A stretch of DNA of 49,062 nt from Sphingobacteriales bacterium (lineage in GTDB: Bacteria; Bacteroidota; Bacteroidia; UKL13-3). Positions 26,221-34,749 of this stretch are shown in pieces. The stretch is from NCBI GenBank assembly GCA_021298155.1, contig JAJTEN010000038.1, positions 1 to 49,062 of the forward strand. The letters are read 5' to 3'. Within the stretch, counting starts at the first letter, position 1. Every line of letters starts with the position of its first letter. A model generated the notes under the pieces. It saw only the letters and a list, made by a program, of their open reading frames with translations, searched no databases and was not told the DNA's origin. Both the position numbers and the translations under genes were made by a program.

Positions 26221-28299
26221 ATGATTAAAGAAAGAAAAGGACATTTATATAAAGACAGAGAAATAAGTTGGTTAAATTTTAATGGTCGGGTTTTGCAAGA
26301 AGCAGAAAACCCCAACAACCCATTAATGGAAAGGATCAAGTTCTTAGCCATTTTCTCTTCAAACCTAGATGAATTTTTCAGGGTGCGCGTGGCACAAATC
26401 CGTCGCTTACAAAAAGTAAATGGTAAAAAAGCCATTTCAGAATTTCAATCAAGTCCAGATGAAATTCTATCAGAAATACAGCGAACAGTTTTGATATTAC
26501 AGGATAAGTTTACTGAGATTTATGAAAACAAAGTTTTACCGCAATTAAACAAAGAAAATATATTTTTAATTGAAGAAAATCAGGTTTCTGAAAGTGAGGC
26601 AGAATTGGTTCAGCAATACTTTAAAACCAATATTATCAATCAGCTTTTTCCTGTTATTATAGACGATTTAAGGCATATTCCTCACTTGCGCGATCGAAGT
26701 ATTTACTTGGCGGTAAGAATGAAAAAAAGCTTGAGTTTCCAAGAGCCCAAACATGCAATCATTGAAATACCAACAGGCATAATAAATCGCTTTTATACCC
26801 TACCAGCAAGCAATCAAAGCACACATATTATCCTGCTTGAAAATATCATACGCTTGAATTTTAAACGCATATTCTCGATATTCGACTATCAGGAATTTGA
26901 ATCCTATATCATTAAAATAACGAGAGATGCAGAATATGAAATTTCGAAAGACGAAAATGATTATCAAGTTAACTTTCTAGATAAAATTCAAAAAAGTCTT
27001 AAACAAAGGTCTAAAGGCATACCCACCAGGTTTGTATATGATGAAACAATGCCAAAAGACATGTTATCACTCATAACACAAAAACTAGAATTAAAAAATG
27101 TAAACCTTATCCCAGGTGGAAGGTATCATAACTTCAAAGATTTTATGGATTTCCCTAAAGTTGGAAAGCCAGAAAACTATTTCAAACCATTGGTTCAGCT
27201 ACCAGTAGGTCATTTTGATAACTACCAAACTATGTTTGAGGCCATATCAAACAGAGATGTTTTACTTCACCAACCCTATCAAAGTTTTGATTATCTGATC
27301 AGGCTATTGCGTGAGGCGGCTATCGACCCAAAGGTTAGCACCATTAAGATAACATTGTATCGCGTTGCCAAGCATAGTAATGTAGTAAATGCACTTATCA
27401 ATGCCGTAAAGAATGGCAAAAAGGTTATCGTATTAATGGAGCTTCAAGCCAGATTTGATGAAGAATCAAATATCTATTGGACAAACCAATTACAAGAAGC
27501 TGGAGCTCAAGTTCACTTTGGTAAACCAGGTCAGAAAGTACATGCGAAAATGTGTTTAATTTACCGAAAAGAAGATAAGGAGTTGGTAAAATATGCGCAT
27601 GTTTCAACAGGAAATTACAATGGGGTAACAGCTAAGATCTATAGCGACTTTAGTTTATTTACTAAGGATACAAGGCTAACGGGAGAACTTGATGCTTTGT
27701 CAGATTTATTATTTGTAAACCTGAAAAGAAGCGGATATAAGCATTTGTTGGTAGCCCCAGATTTCATGAAAAAACAGCTCCTTCAATTAATTGACCAAGA
27801 AGCAAGAAATGCAAGGGAAGGAAAACCAGCTTATATTAAAGCTAAAATGAATTCTCTGGTAGATACAGATATTATTCAAAAATTGTATGAAGCAAGCAAT
27901 GCAGGAGTGAACATTCAATTAATTGTTCGAGGTATTTGTTGTCTTGTACCTAATGTGCCAAGAAGCAGCGAAAATATTGAAGTTAAGAGTATTATTGATC
28001 GCTTTCTAGAACATGCTAGGCTATTTATATTTTGTAATGATTCAAACGAAAAATACTATCTGTCTTCGGCAGATTGGATGACAAGAAATTTAGTGAATAG
28101 AATTGAATGTGCCTTCCCTATTTATGACATTTACAACCAAAAGATAATTTCTGACATCTTCAATTTACAATGGAATGATCCGAAAAAAGCGAGAAAAATC
28201 GATGGTTTGAGCGATAGCAATTATTGCCATGTAAGCTTTGAAAACGATACATTAAGCGCACAAGAAGGCACGTTTAATTATTTAAAAAACAACTTCTAA
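26221..28299 (+). CDS. ppk1: Polyphosphate kinase 1
   Basis: Makes inorganic polyphosphate from ATP via a phosphohistidine intermediate. The ~692-residue product from the ATG at 26221 has the N-terminal domain (DREISWLNFNGRVL, NLDEFFRVRVAQIR), the head domain and the two C-terminal phospholipase-D-like domains. The active histidine lies in GQKVHAKMCLIYR, and the second conserved histidine region is RFLEHARLFIFCN. The length is typical (about 690). The frame is open to a TTG at 26194. The upstream gap (26112-26220) shows no promoter that I trust. A role in phosphate storage fits the several phosphate-transport genes further along. Confidence 0.96.
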   Translation: MIKERKGHLYKDREISWLNFNGRVLQEAENPNNPLMERIKFLAIFSSNLDEFFRVRVAQIRRLQKVNGKKAISEFQSSPDEILSEIQRTVLILQDKFTEIYENKVLPQLNKENIFLIEENQVSESEAELVQQYFKTNIINQLFPVIIDDLRHIPHLRDRSIYLAVRMKKSLSFQEPKHAIIEIPTGIINRFYTLPASNQSTHIILLENIIRLNFKRIFSIFDYQEFESYIIKITRDAEYEISKDENDYQVNFLDKIQKSLKQRSKGIPTRFVYDETMPKDMLSLITQKLELKNVNLIPGGRYHNFKDFMDFPKVGKPENYFKPLVQLPVGHFDNYQTMFEAISNRDVLLHQPYQSFDYLIRLLREAAIDPKVSTIKITLYRVAKHSNVVNALINAVKNGKKVIVLMELQARFDEESNIYWTNQLQEAGAQVHFGKPGQKVHAKMCLIYRKEDKELVKYAHVSTGNYNGVTAKIYSDFSLFTKDTRLTGELDALSDLLFVNLKRSGYKHLLVAPDFMKKQLLQLIDQEARNAREGKPAYIKAKMNSLVDTDIIQKLYEASNAGVNIQLIVRGICCLVPNVPRSSENIEVKSIIDRFLEHARLFIFCNDSNEKYYLSSADWMTRNLVNRIECAFPIYDIYNQKIISDIFNLQWNDPKKARKIDGLSDSNYCHVSFENDTLSAQEGTFNYLKNNF

Positions 28300-28304
28300 C
28301 AGAA

Positions 28305-29015
28305 CTATCTGTTTACAATAATTCCATTCTCTACCGTATAAAAAGGAACAATTACAGACTGCCTCTGAGTTAAATAGGTATGATATGCCGCAGAAAAGTT
28401 TTTGCGTTCCGTTATACATTCATCAAAATTACCATATAAACCCATCAATAACTCGCTGACTTCTCGAACTGCAAAACCACCACTTTGCTCTGCTGTTATA
28501 TAATCTACCAATTGATTAGTCACTAAATATTTATTAAATAAGGGATTTGCCTTCCGCCCAATTGCCATTCTAAGTCCACACATTTCTGCCAAGCTAACAT
28601 CTAAAACATCATCAAACACATAGCAAACCTCCTTAGGTTCAAGTCCTTTCTCTTTGCAAAAATGCTGTAAGGCAATGGTTTTATCAGCCACTTTAAAATA
28701 ACAAGCATTAAAATGTTCTCGATCTGCAAAATAAAATGCCATTTCATTTTTTTCGCCTGAAATGATGGCTGTATTGGGCAATTTACCATGCTTCTGGAAA
28801 TAACTAAAGCGAAGCATATTGGTGCCCATACTATCTATTTCATTAAAGTTACTGCTTTTATTTTCGTTTTTAACCCCATTATTAAAAACACCATCCCAAT
28901 CAAAAACAAAGGCTTTAATTTGCTTTAACTTTTGCTCAATTTCTGCAATAGGACTAATAAACTGTGCGCCTATCTGAGAATAAATAACTTCAAGTTCTTG
29001 TATTGAATATGCCAT
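28305..29015 (-). CDS. HAD-family phosphatase, KdsC-like (probable Kdo-8-phosphate phosphatase)
   Basis: A 236-residue HAD protein. The nucleophile motif FDWDGVFNNG (D39 and D41) is preceded by a ~34-residue N-terminal extension. Motif II serine is in TAIISGEKNEMA, and the acidic motif IV is VFDDVLDVSLAEMCG, in the pattern of KdsC (DxDGV...D). KdsC removes phosphate from Kdo-8-P, and the kdsA product lies in the same gene group. A C-terminal extension of about 60 residues is not found in ordinary ~170-residue KdsC. A strong hairpin separates it from the transaldolase-CBS gene, so it may be only partly co-transcribed. KdsC identity is supported by context more than by sequence. Confidence 0.7.
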   Translation of the reverse strand: MAYSIQELEVIYSQIGAQFISPIAEIEQKLKQIKAFVFDWDGVFNNGVKNENKSSNFNEIDSMGTNMLRFSYFQKHGKLPNTAIISGEKNEMAFYFADREHFNACYFKVADKTIALQHFCKEKGLEPKEVCYVFDDVLDVSLAEMCGLRMAIGRKANPLFNKYLVTNQLVDYITAEQSGGFAVREVSELLMGLYGNFDECITERKNFSAAYHTYLTQRQSVIVPFYTVENGIIVNR

Positions 29016-29040
29016 ATTTCTAATTCTTGCTAGTAAATAA

Positions 29041-29073
29041 AATAGGTCGTGTTAACTATTAACACGACCTATT
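29041..29073 (-). terminator. Perfect 15-bp hairpin after the transaldolase-CBS gene
   Basis: AATAGGTCGTGTTAA (29041-29055) is followed by a 3-base loop and its exact complement (29059-29073). Read on the minus strand the stem is followed by TTTATTTAC, a fair terminator tail. It lies 22 bp after the stop of the transaldolase-CBS gene and 26 bp before the HAD phosphatase start, so it may end or attenuate the operon. Confidence 0.6.
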
Positions 29074-29094
29074 ATTACCTTTTGAAACCTAATA

Positions 29095-30105
29095 TTATGC
29101 TTCTAAATCCTGAATGTCTATCATTCCAATAGGCTTACCCTGGTCAACTACCAAAATAGTATCTACTTTAGTCGCTTTAAATACAGTAGCTGCATCATTT
29201 AATAAGGCATTAGCATCAATTGAGATTGCAGTATTGTATGTAAAATCACCAATTTTCTGACTCAAAACATCTCTCCCATCTGTTTGGATTTTTCTTCTTA
29301 AATCGCCATCTGTGAACACACCTTTAAGACTACCATCATGATTTACAACCGTGATAGCTCCAAATCCAAACTCAGTCATTTTAACAATTGCATCAGCTAG
29401 GTTTGTATCTCCGCTAACGATAGGATTCACAGCATTTATTGCTTCTTTCACCCTTACAGTCATTAAACGAGTATCTCTAATAAATTGATCTGTTCCTACA
29501 GTTGTAAAATGATTCTCTGTTAATTGTTTCATAATTTTTAGCGGCACAGTAATCGTATGCACACCCAAGTTTAATGCATTTCTTACATGCTCTAAAGTTC
29601 TCACTGAAGAGAACATCACTTTAGTATCATAACCATAATGATCTACCGCATCTACAATTTGAGAAACCAAATCTAGGGCATCATGACCTTGATCTTGTAA
29701 TCTACCTACAAGCGGACAAACATAAGTAGCACCAGCTTGCATAGCCATGTATGCTTGTTGCAGGGTATAAACTAAATGAACATTTACTAATAAACCTTCG
29801 TTACGTAATAATTTACAAGCACGAACGCCTTCCAAAGAAACCGGAATTTTAAATACAGTTTTCTTAGGATCAAGTCCTAATGCCAATTGCCTTTGAGCTT
29901 CTTTTAACACATCTTCTGCCGTATCCCCAAGAGCTTCAATTTGAAGAACAGGCACCATTTTAGATAGTTTTACAATCATGCCATCAATGTCGGTTATACC
30001 TTCACGTTGCATAAATGTTGGAGTAGTGGTTAATCCATTAAGGAAGCCTAATTTAAAACCTTCTTCAATTTCTTTTAGGTTAGCTGAGTCTAAATATAAT
30101 TCCAT
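29095..30105 (-). CDS. Transaldolase-family (TalC/FSA type) enzyme fused to KdsD-type CBS domain pair
   Basis: A 336-residue fusion. Residues 1-~222 are a class I aldolase of the small transaldolase/fructose-6-phosphate aldolase type (MELYLDSAN; Schiff-base K86 in VFKIPVS; YVCPLVGRLQDQG). Residues ~228-336 are two CBS domains whose GVFTDGDLRR (262-271) and GMIDIQDL motifs match the CBS pair of KdsD, the arabinose-5-phosphate isomerase of Kdo synthesis. The SIS isomerase domain of KdsD is absent. By hand alignment to E. coli FSA, pocket residues differ: Asn28 is Thr, Gln59 is Glu (as in true transaldolases), Thr109 is His and Tyr131 is Leu. It sits in the kdsA-kdnB-kdnA group. It may supply or regulate the sugar-phosphate precursor; the reaction is unknown. 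Confidence 0.85.
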   Translation of the reverse strand: MELYLDSANLKEIEEGFKLGFLNGLTTTPTFMQREGITDIDGMIVKLSKMVPVLQIEALGDTAEDVLKEAQRQLALGLDPKKTVFKIPVSLEGVRACKLLRNEGLLVNVHLVYTLQQAYMAMQAGATYVCPLVGRLQDQGHDALDLVSQIVDAVDHYGYDTKVMFSSVRTLEHVRNALNLGVHTITVPLKIMKQLTENHFTTVGTDQFIRDTRLMTVRVKEAINAVNPIVSGDTNLADAIVKMTEFGFGAITVVNHDGSLKGVFTDGDLRRKIQTDGRDVLSQKIGDFTYNTAISIDANALLNDAATVFKATKVDTILVVDQGKPIGMIDIQDLEA

Positions 30106-30182
30106 TTTTTAGTAATATTCAATTTTTGTTAATGGGCGAAAATAAGCTTTTGGTAGAAATATTCAATAAATCCTAATTTTTA

Positions 30183-30836
30183 TCACAATCCAAAATTAAA
30201 ACTCATCCCCAATTTCAATCCACTTGGTCGCAACAATTCAAAAGTTGATTTTTGCAAATCTGAGAATTCTAGTTCGTAAGTATTGATGGTATTACCATTA
30301 ATTTTCACAAATTTCTCTGAAAAGGAATAACCAGGGTTATTAAGTGCGATTGCTAATCCAATATCAAAAGCTAAATTATTGCCATTTCTAAATAGGATAA
30401 CCCGTTGGAATCCTGGCACCAATACGTATGCTGGTTCTAAATCTATTTTTGCATTGATATTTTGGTTATTCAATTGATATATAACCTCCACATCCAGATC
30501 TTGATTTTCTGAACCAGATGCTCTGCTAAATCCAATGCTTGGGCGCCATTTTTTATTCGACCCCGCATTGAATATTGCCGTAAAACCAGATTTAAAACCA
30601 TAGCCGCCGATACCTACATTTAGTTCACCCAATACCTGTTCATTCAGCATCATACCATAACCCAATCCAATCAAACCGTATTTATAGTGTATGCCTGAAC
30701 CAATACTAATAAAAGCATTACGCTTTCTGCTATCATTGGACTCAGACGACCTTGGTCTTTCATATTGCGCCATGCCAAGAAAACTAATGCCAAGCAAAAA
30801 AAGTGTTGTTAGATAACGTTTTTTAAGGTTCTTCAT
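30183..30836 (-). CDS. Predicted outer-membrane beta-barrel protein, paralogue A
   Basis: A 217-residue protein with a signal peptide (MKNLKKRYLTTLFLLGISFLGMAQ) and alternating glycine/aromatic beta strands. Recognisable strands are ISIGSGIHYKYGLIGLGYG, LNVGIGGYGFKSG and a C-terminal GLKLGMSFNFGL. It shares this layout with the next gene upstream, so the two arose by duplication. I know no function for them. The position inside a Kdo/Kdo8N gene group suggests a role at the lipopolysaccharide-bearing outer membrane, which is inference. It is one of few genes here that end in TGA (followed at once by TAA). Confidence 0.65.
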   Translation of the reverse strand: MKNLKKRYLTTLFLLGISFLGMAQYERPRSSESNDSRKRNAFISIGSGIHYKYGLIGLGYGMMLNEQVLGELNVGIGGYGFKSGFTAIFNAGSNKKWRPSIGFSRASGSENQDLDVEVIYQLNNQNINAKIDLEPAYVLVPGFQRVILFRNGNNLAFDIGLAIALNNPGYSFSEKFVKINGNTINTYELEFSDLQKSTFELLRPSGLKLGMSFNFGL

Positions 30837-30848
30837 ATGGTTTCAAGT

Positions 30849-31493
30849 TTACTTTTTTCCGATGCCAAATTGATAAGATAGATTTAGCATTATTCCGTTT
30901 GGTGATAAAATATCAAAAATTCTATTCTGTTGATTGGTAAAAGTGATATCTTTTTTTGGAATAAACTGATTATAAAAAATAATACCATCTGCAGAAATGG
31001 TAACATTGGGTTCATTTAAGGCAATCGAATAACCCATTTCTAGCACAAACTTATTTCCTCTTTTACCTACCCATTGTCTTTGAATGCCTAGGTGAAGAAT
31101 ATTTACATCATTATAATCTAAACCGTCTGAATAGTCTATTGTAGTAGTACCACCTTGGTAAGTTATTTGCGTGGCTAAAGGCAGCTTTTTTGCACCAAAA
31201 TTTTTAGTATAACCAACAGATGGTAACCATTTCTTGCTAAAACTTGAATTACTGAGTGATATTCCTGCTTTGTTTCCCCAACCGCCCATACCCATATTTA
31301 GTTCGAGCAAGGTTTCTGGTAAAACCCTAATACCTATTACGGCGCCAATTAATCCAAATTTACCATACAAACCACTTCCAACACCAATATAAACAGGTGG
31401 ATTCGACTTATTGACAGGCAACACACCATCAACAGGTTGCGCTGATAATTTGAAAAAAGAAAGACATAATAAAGCTATAACTAACTGTTTCAT
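30849..31493 (-). CDS. Predicted outer-membrane beta-barrel protein, paralogue B
   Basis: A 214-residue protein with a signal peptide (MKQLVIALLCLSFFKLSAQ). Strands matching its neighbour are IGVGSGLYGKFGLIGAVIG, LELNMGMGGWGNKAG, KKWLPSVGYTKNFG and the C-terminal NGIMLNLSYQFGIG. It lies 17 bp after kdsA and 12 bp before paralogue A on the same strand, consistent with one operon. The mature length (about 195 residues) would fit an 8-strand barrel. No homology to a characterised family is evident to me. Confidence 0.65.
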   Translation of the reverse strand: MKQLVIALLCLSFFKLSAQPVDGVLPVNKSNPPVYIGVGSGLYGKFGLIGAVIGIRVLPETLLELNMGMGGWGNKAGISLSNSSFSKKWLPSVGYTKNFGAKKLPLATQITYQGGTTTIDYSDGLDYNDVNILHLGIQRQWVGKRGNKFVLEMGYSIALNEPNVTISADGIIFYNQFIPKKDITFTNQQNRIFDILSPNGIMLNLSYQFGIGKK

Positions 31494-31510
31494 AGGAATA
31501 AAAAGTATAT

Positions 31511-32338
31511 TTATCTGTATTTAACTTCAATGGCATGCATTTCGATAAGTGGTTTTAAAAACTCCTCCAAATCATATACGCACAACTGCGAAGCCGCATC
31601 GCACAGCGCTTTGGCTGGTTCAGGATGTGTTTCAATAAAAATTCCATCAACGCCTGCTGCAACGCCTGCTCGACTCAATACAGGTAAAAATTCGCGCATT
31701 CCACCATTTGGATCGGCGCTTGGAATTCCATATTTACGAACGCAATGGGTAACATCAAAAACCACAGGGTAGCCAATATTTCTGAGGTGAAAAAAGCTTC
31801 TTGGGTCAACAATTAAATCATTGTATCCAAATGTATATCCACGTTCTGTTAATATGATTTGATCATTGCCACTTTCAACACATTTGGCGGCAGGATGCTT
31901 CATATTATCAGGTGCCAAAAACTGACCATGTTTAATATTAACTACCTTTCCTGTTTTTGCCGCAGCAACCAATAAAGTACTTTGCATACACAAGTAGGCA
32001 GGAATTTGGATAACATCCACCACTTCACCTGCCGCAGTGGCTTGTTCTGGGTAATGTACATCTGTAATAATTGGAAAACCAAATTGATCCCGAATTTTTG
32101 ATAATATGGCAAGACCTTTTTCTAAACCCGGACCATCATAATATTTGAGAGAACTACGGTTGTCTTTTTGAAAAGAAGACTTGTAGATTAGTTTTATTTT
32201 TAAACGCTCCGAAACTTCTTTAAGCTTCTCAGCCGTTTTTAACATGGTTAATTCATCTTCTATTACACATGGACCGCTGATTAAAAATAACTCATCGCTG
32301 CCGCATGCTATATCTCCAACTTTTACAATTTTTGTCAT
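31511..32338 (-). CDS. kdsA: 3-deoxy-8-phosphooctulonate synthase (Kdo-8-phosphate synthase)
   Basis: Condenses phosphoenolpyruvate with D-arabinose-5-phosphate to Kdo-8-phosphate for lipopolysaccharide. The ~275-residue product has the family motifs LISGPCVIE, KSSFQKDNRSS, ITDVHYPEQ, DVIQIPAYLCMQ, VNIKHGQFLAP, TERGYTFGYNDLIVDPR, FDVTHCVRKYG and GIFIETHPEP. The asparagine in IKHG is replaced (IKHGQF rather than KKxQF/KPxF patterns), so I cannot assign metal dependence safely. The frame is open to 32374, inside kdnB, but the ATG at 32338, 11 bp after the kdnB stop, gives a normal N-terminus (MTKIVKVGD). It lies with kdnB and kdnA upstream. Confidence 0.95.
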   Translation of the reverse strand: MTKIVKVGDIACGSDELFLISGPCVIEDELTMLKTAEKLKEVSERLKIKLIYKSSFQKDNRSSLKYYDGPGLEKGLAILSKIRDQFGFPIITDVHYPEQATAAGEVVDVIQIPAYLCMQSTLLVAAAKTGKVVNIKHGQFLAPDNMKHPAAKCVESGNDQIILTERGYTFGYNDLIVDPRSFFHLRNIGYPVVFDVTHCVRKYGIPSADPNGGMREFLPVLSRAGVAAGVDGIFIETHPEPAKALCDAASQLCVYDLEEFLKPLIEMHAIEVKYR

Positions 32339-32348
32339 GGTGTTGTTA

Positions 32349-33431
32349 TTACATTCTTCTAAATAAATCTTCAATTCTTTCTATGGTAATTTTGTCTTGC
32401 CAATCGGTTCCTACCGCATGATTCCACATATGTGGCAGATTGTAGGAAACATGAGCCATAGCTGTTATGGTTTCATCACTCCAGTTAGCACTTAAGTTTT
32501 GAGGCAAGACTATACCGTGTTTTTTTAGCATGGTTTTAAACTCTGCAACACCTTCAGGGTAATAATCTCCCAAATGTTGGAAGGCTAAACAATTGGCATA
32601 ACAATGTTTCTCTCCTAATATTTTACCTAAACCATAACTTAAGGCATGACAAACGCCAACTTCCGAATAGGTTAAACTTAGGCCACCCATTAAAGATGCT
32701 ACCATCAATTTATCATCATTTTCAGGATTTTGTCCGGCATTATCACCCAAATAAATGTCTCTGCAAAGCTTTAGAGATTGTTCTCCATAAGCCATACTGT
32801 AGGCATTGTTTAGAATACCATCTCTGCTTTCTATACAGTGAATAAAGGTATCCATTCCAGTATAAAACCACTTATCAACGGGAACACTTGCAGTAAGTTC
32901 CGAATCTAAAATCACTTGATCGAAAATAGTCCATTCACACTTTAAACCCAGCTTTTTCTCCGGACCAGTTAAAACTGCTGTCATGCTACATTCTGCTCCT
33001 GTTCCAGAAATGCTTGGAACTCCAACATGATAAACACCGGGATTTTTAATTAAGTTTAATCCTTGATATTGTTGCGACTTCCCTTCATTACACAACATTA
33101 AAGAAAGTGCCTTGGCAATATCCATAATACTTCCCCCACCAATTCCAATAACACCCGATGGTAACCCTTTTGTAGCTAAAATTTCATCTCGAAGTGCATC
33201 TATTTGTTCTGTAGTTGGTTCATGCGGGTCTACATCAATAAAATAAATCAGGTCTTCAGCTTGTTGTTGTAATCTATTTTCGAGCTCTTTACCCTTAAAA
33301 TACTGGTCAACCACATACACAAAATACTGTTGGTTCAAACCACGTTTTGGGGCAATAATTTCTGCTAATTGATTAAAACTACCACGACCAAAAACTGTTT
33401 TTTCTATTGATTTAAAATTTTTATGTGTCAT
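32349..33431 (-). CDS. kdnB: Iron-containing alcohol dehydrogenase family; probable Kdo 8-oxidase KdnB
   Basis: A 360-residue Fe-ADH-fold protein. It contains VFGRGSFNQL near the N-terminus, the nucleotide loop GVIGIGGGSIMDIAKAL, PSISGTGAECSM, and metal-ligand segments (YTGMDTFIHCIE, VCHALSYGLG, WNHAVG). In Shewanella oneidensis KdnB oxidises the C8 alcohol of Kdo to the aldehyde, and KdnA then aminates it to 8-amino-3,8-dideoxy-Kdo (Kdo8N). Adjacency here to a DegT-type aminotransferase on one side (4 bp) and kdsA on the other (10 bp) makes the KdnB assignment much more likely than a general alcohol dehydrogenase. Activity remains untested. Confidence 0.83.
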   Translation of the reverse strand: MTHKNFKSIEKTVFGRGSFNQLAEIIAPKRGLNQQYFVYVVDQYFKGKELENRLQQQAEDLIYFIDVDPHEPTTEQIDALRDEILATKGLPSGVIGIGGGSIMDIAKALSLMLCNEGKSQQYQGLNLIKNPGVYHVGVPSISGTGAECSMTAVLTGPEKKLGLKCEWTIFDQVILDSELTASVPVDKWFYTGMDTFIHCIESRDGILNNAYSMAYGEQSLKLCRDIYLGDNAGQNPENDDKLMVASLMGGLSLTYSEVGVCHALSYGLGKILGEKHCYANCLAFQHLGDYYPEGVAEFKTMLKKHGIVLPQNLSANWSDETITAMAHVSYNLPHMWNHAVGTDWQDKITIERIEDLFRRM

Positions 33432-33435
33432 TATT

Positions 33436-34641
33436 TTAAGCGGTTTGACCCAAAACCTGATGTAAAGACTGGCTCATTTTATTTAGTAACTCATCTAACT
33501 CGGCATCTGTCCATGAAGCTTTAATACCAAAAGAAATAAGTCTACCAATTGTTTCTTGAGTTTTTGGCAAATCAAGATTTAAATAATCTTGCGGAGCACC
33601 CAATAACTGAATATTGGTTTTAGCAGCTACCTTACCCTCCTTTATATGTTCCCATTGATTGATGAAATGGTACATATTTGTGAACCAATAATTAAAACCT
33701 GATATACCATTTGCATTAAAGGTATCTACTGCTTTTTGAGCCAATTCTGTATTGGGAAGCATTAGGTTTAAGAAAGTTGCAGAGTCGCCCTTTGGATCAG
33801 GAATAGTAGCAAAAGAAACTCCTGCAATTTTACCAAGCTCCTGCATCATTTTCGACTTAATGCGGTTATTGTTTTCTCTTATCATAGGAACTCTTCTGGT
33901 CTGAACCAAACCAATGGCTGCATGTAACTCAGAAATTCTGTAATTAAACCCTAGAACAGGATGGGTTTCCATACCACGGTTGTTCCCAATGTGACTGTGA
34001 CCGTGATCTGAGTAATTATCTGCTAATTTATAGGCTTCTTCGCTATTTGTAACAAATACACCACCCTCTCCAGCAGTAGCTATTTTGAAAAAATCAAAAC
34101 TATAACATCCAGTGGCACCAAATAATCCAGTTGAGGTACCTTTAAAACTTGCTGCCATTGCCTGACCAGCATCCTCAACCAATACCAAATTATGCTCTTT
34201 AACCACAGCCATAATCTCATCCATTTGAGCCATCTGTCCGCACATATGAACTAAAAGTACTGCTTTTGTTTTTGGTGTAATGGCTTTTTTTATACCTTCC
34301 GCACTTAAGCACAAGGTTTCATCAATTTCGGCAAATACAGGAAGTGCACCTGCAAAAATAACAGCTTCAACACTGGCTATATAAGTAAATGGAGGCACAA
34401 TAACTTCGTCGCCAGCGCCTATACCTGCGGCAGCCAATGCACAAGAAACTGCAGTACTTCCGCTTGAAACTGCATGTGCATATTTTGCCCCCACTAATTT
34501 GGCAACTTCTGATTCAAATTCTTTGGCTTTCCAGATACCATTGCGCTGGGCATCATGGTTAAACCTAAAAAATATTCCAGTCTCTAACACATCGTTAATT
34601 TCTTTGCGCTCTTCAGCGCCATAATATTCTGTTCCTGCCAT
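33436..34641 (-). CDS. kdnA: DegT/DnrJ/EryC1 aminotransferase; probable 8-amino-3,8-dideoxy-Kdo synthase KdnA
   Basis: A 401-residue PLP-dependent sugar aminotransferase. Motifs are the SSGSTAVSCALAA phosphate-binding region (59-71), PPFTYIAS, the PLP-ring aspartate in VEDAGQA (about 155-161) and the Schiff-base K186 in SFDFFKIATAGEGG. It is the first gene of the kdnA-kdnB-kdsA group. KdnA of Shewanella uses glutamate to aminate the C8 aldehyde of Kdo, which lowers the negative charge of the lipopolysaccharide core and alters polymyxin susceptibility. Upstream, a TATTTTTG element fits a -7 box. Confidence 0.82.
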   Translation of the reverse strand: MAGTEYYGAEERKEINDVLETGIFFRFNHDAQRNGIWKAKEFESEVAKLVGAKYAHAVSSGSTAVSCALAAAGIGAGDEVIVPPFTYIASVEAVIFAGALPVFAEIDETLCLSAEGIKKAITPKTKAVLLVHMCGQMAQMDEIMAVVKEHNLVLVEDAGQAMAASFKGTSTGLFGATGCYSFDFFKIATAGEGGVFVTNSEEAYKLADNYSDHGHSHIGNNRGMETHPVLGFNYRISELHAAIGLVQTRRVPMIRENNNRIKSKMMQELGKIAGVSFATIPDPKGDSATFLNLMLPNTELAQKAVDTFNANGISGFNYWFTNMYHFINQWEHIKEGKVAAKTNIQLLGAPQDYLNLDLPKTQETIGRLISFGIKASWTDAELDELLNKMSQSLHQVLGQTA

Positions 34642-34661
34642 GTTAATTAATTATAAAGATG

Positions 34662-34669
34662 CAAAAATA
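34662..34669 (-). promoter_or_regulatory. -7 promoter element for the kdnA-kdnB-kdsA operon
   Basis: On the minus strand 34669-34662 reads TATTTTTG, a perfect TAnnTTTG. A start near 34655 leaves about 14 bases before the ATG at 34641. No TTTG lies at the -33 distance. The rest of the 108-bp gap (34642-34749) is AT-rich with no other element I can support. Confidence 0.35.
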
Positions 34670-34749
34670 TCATTTATTTGGGAAAATCGCTCTTAATTTG
34701 TTTGTAATGATTTGAACAAAAACTTGATAATAATCAAATTTAATATACT

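Noticed and set aside
28290-28320. Small hairpin AACAGA/TCTGTT between ppk1 and the HAD gene as a terminator
   Set aside because: The stem has only 6 bp and no T tract.
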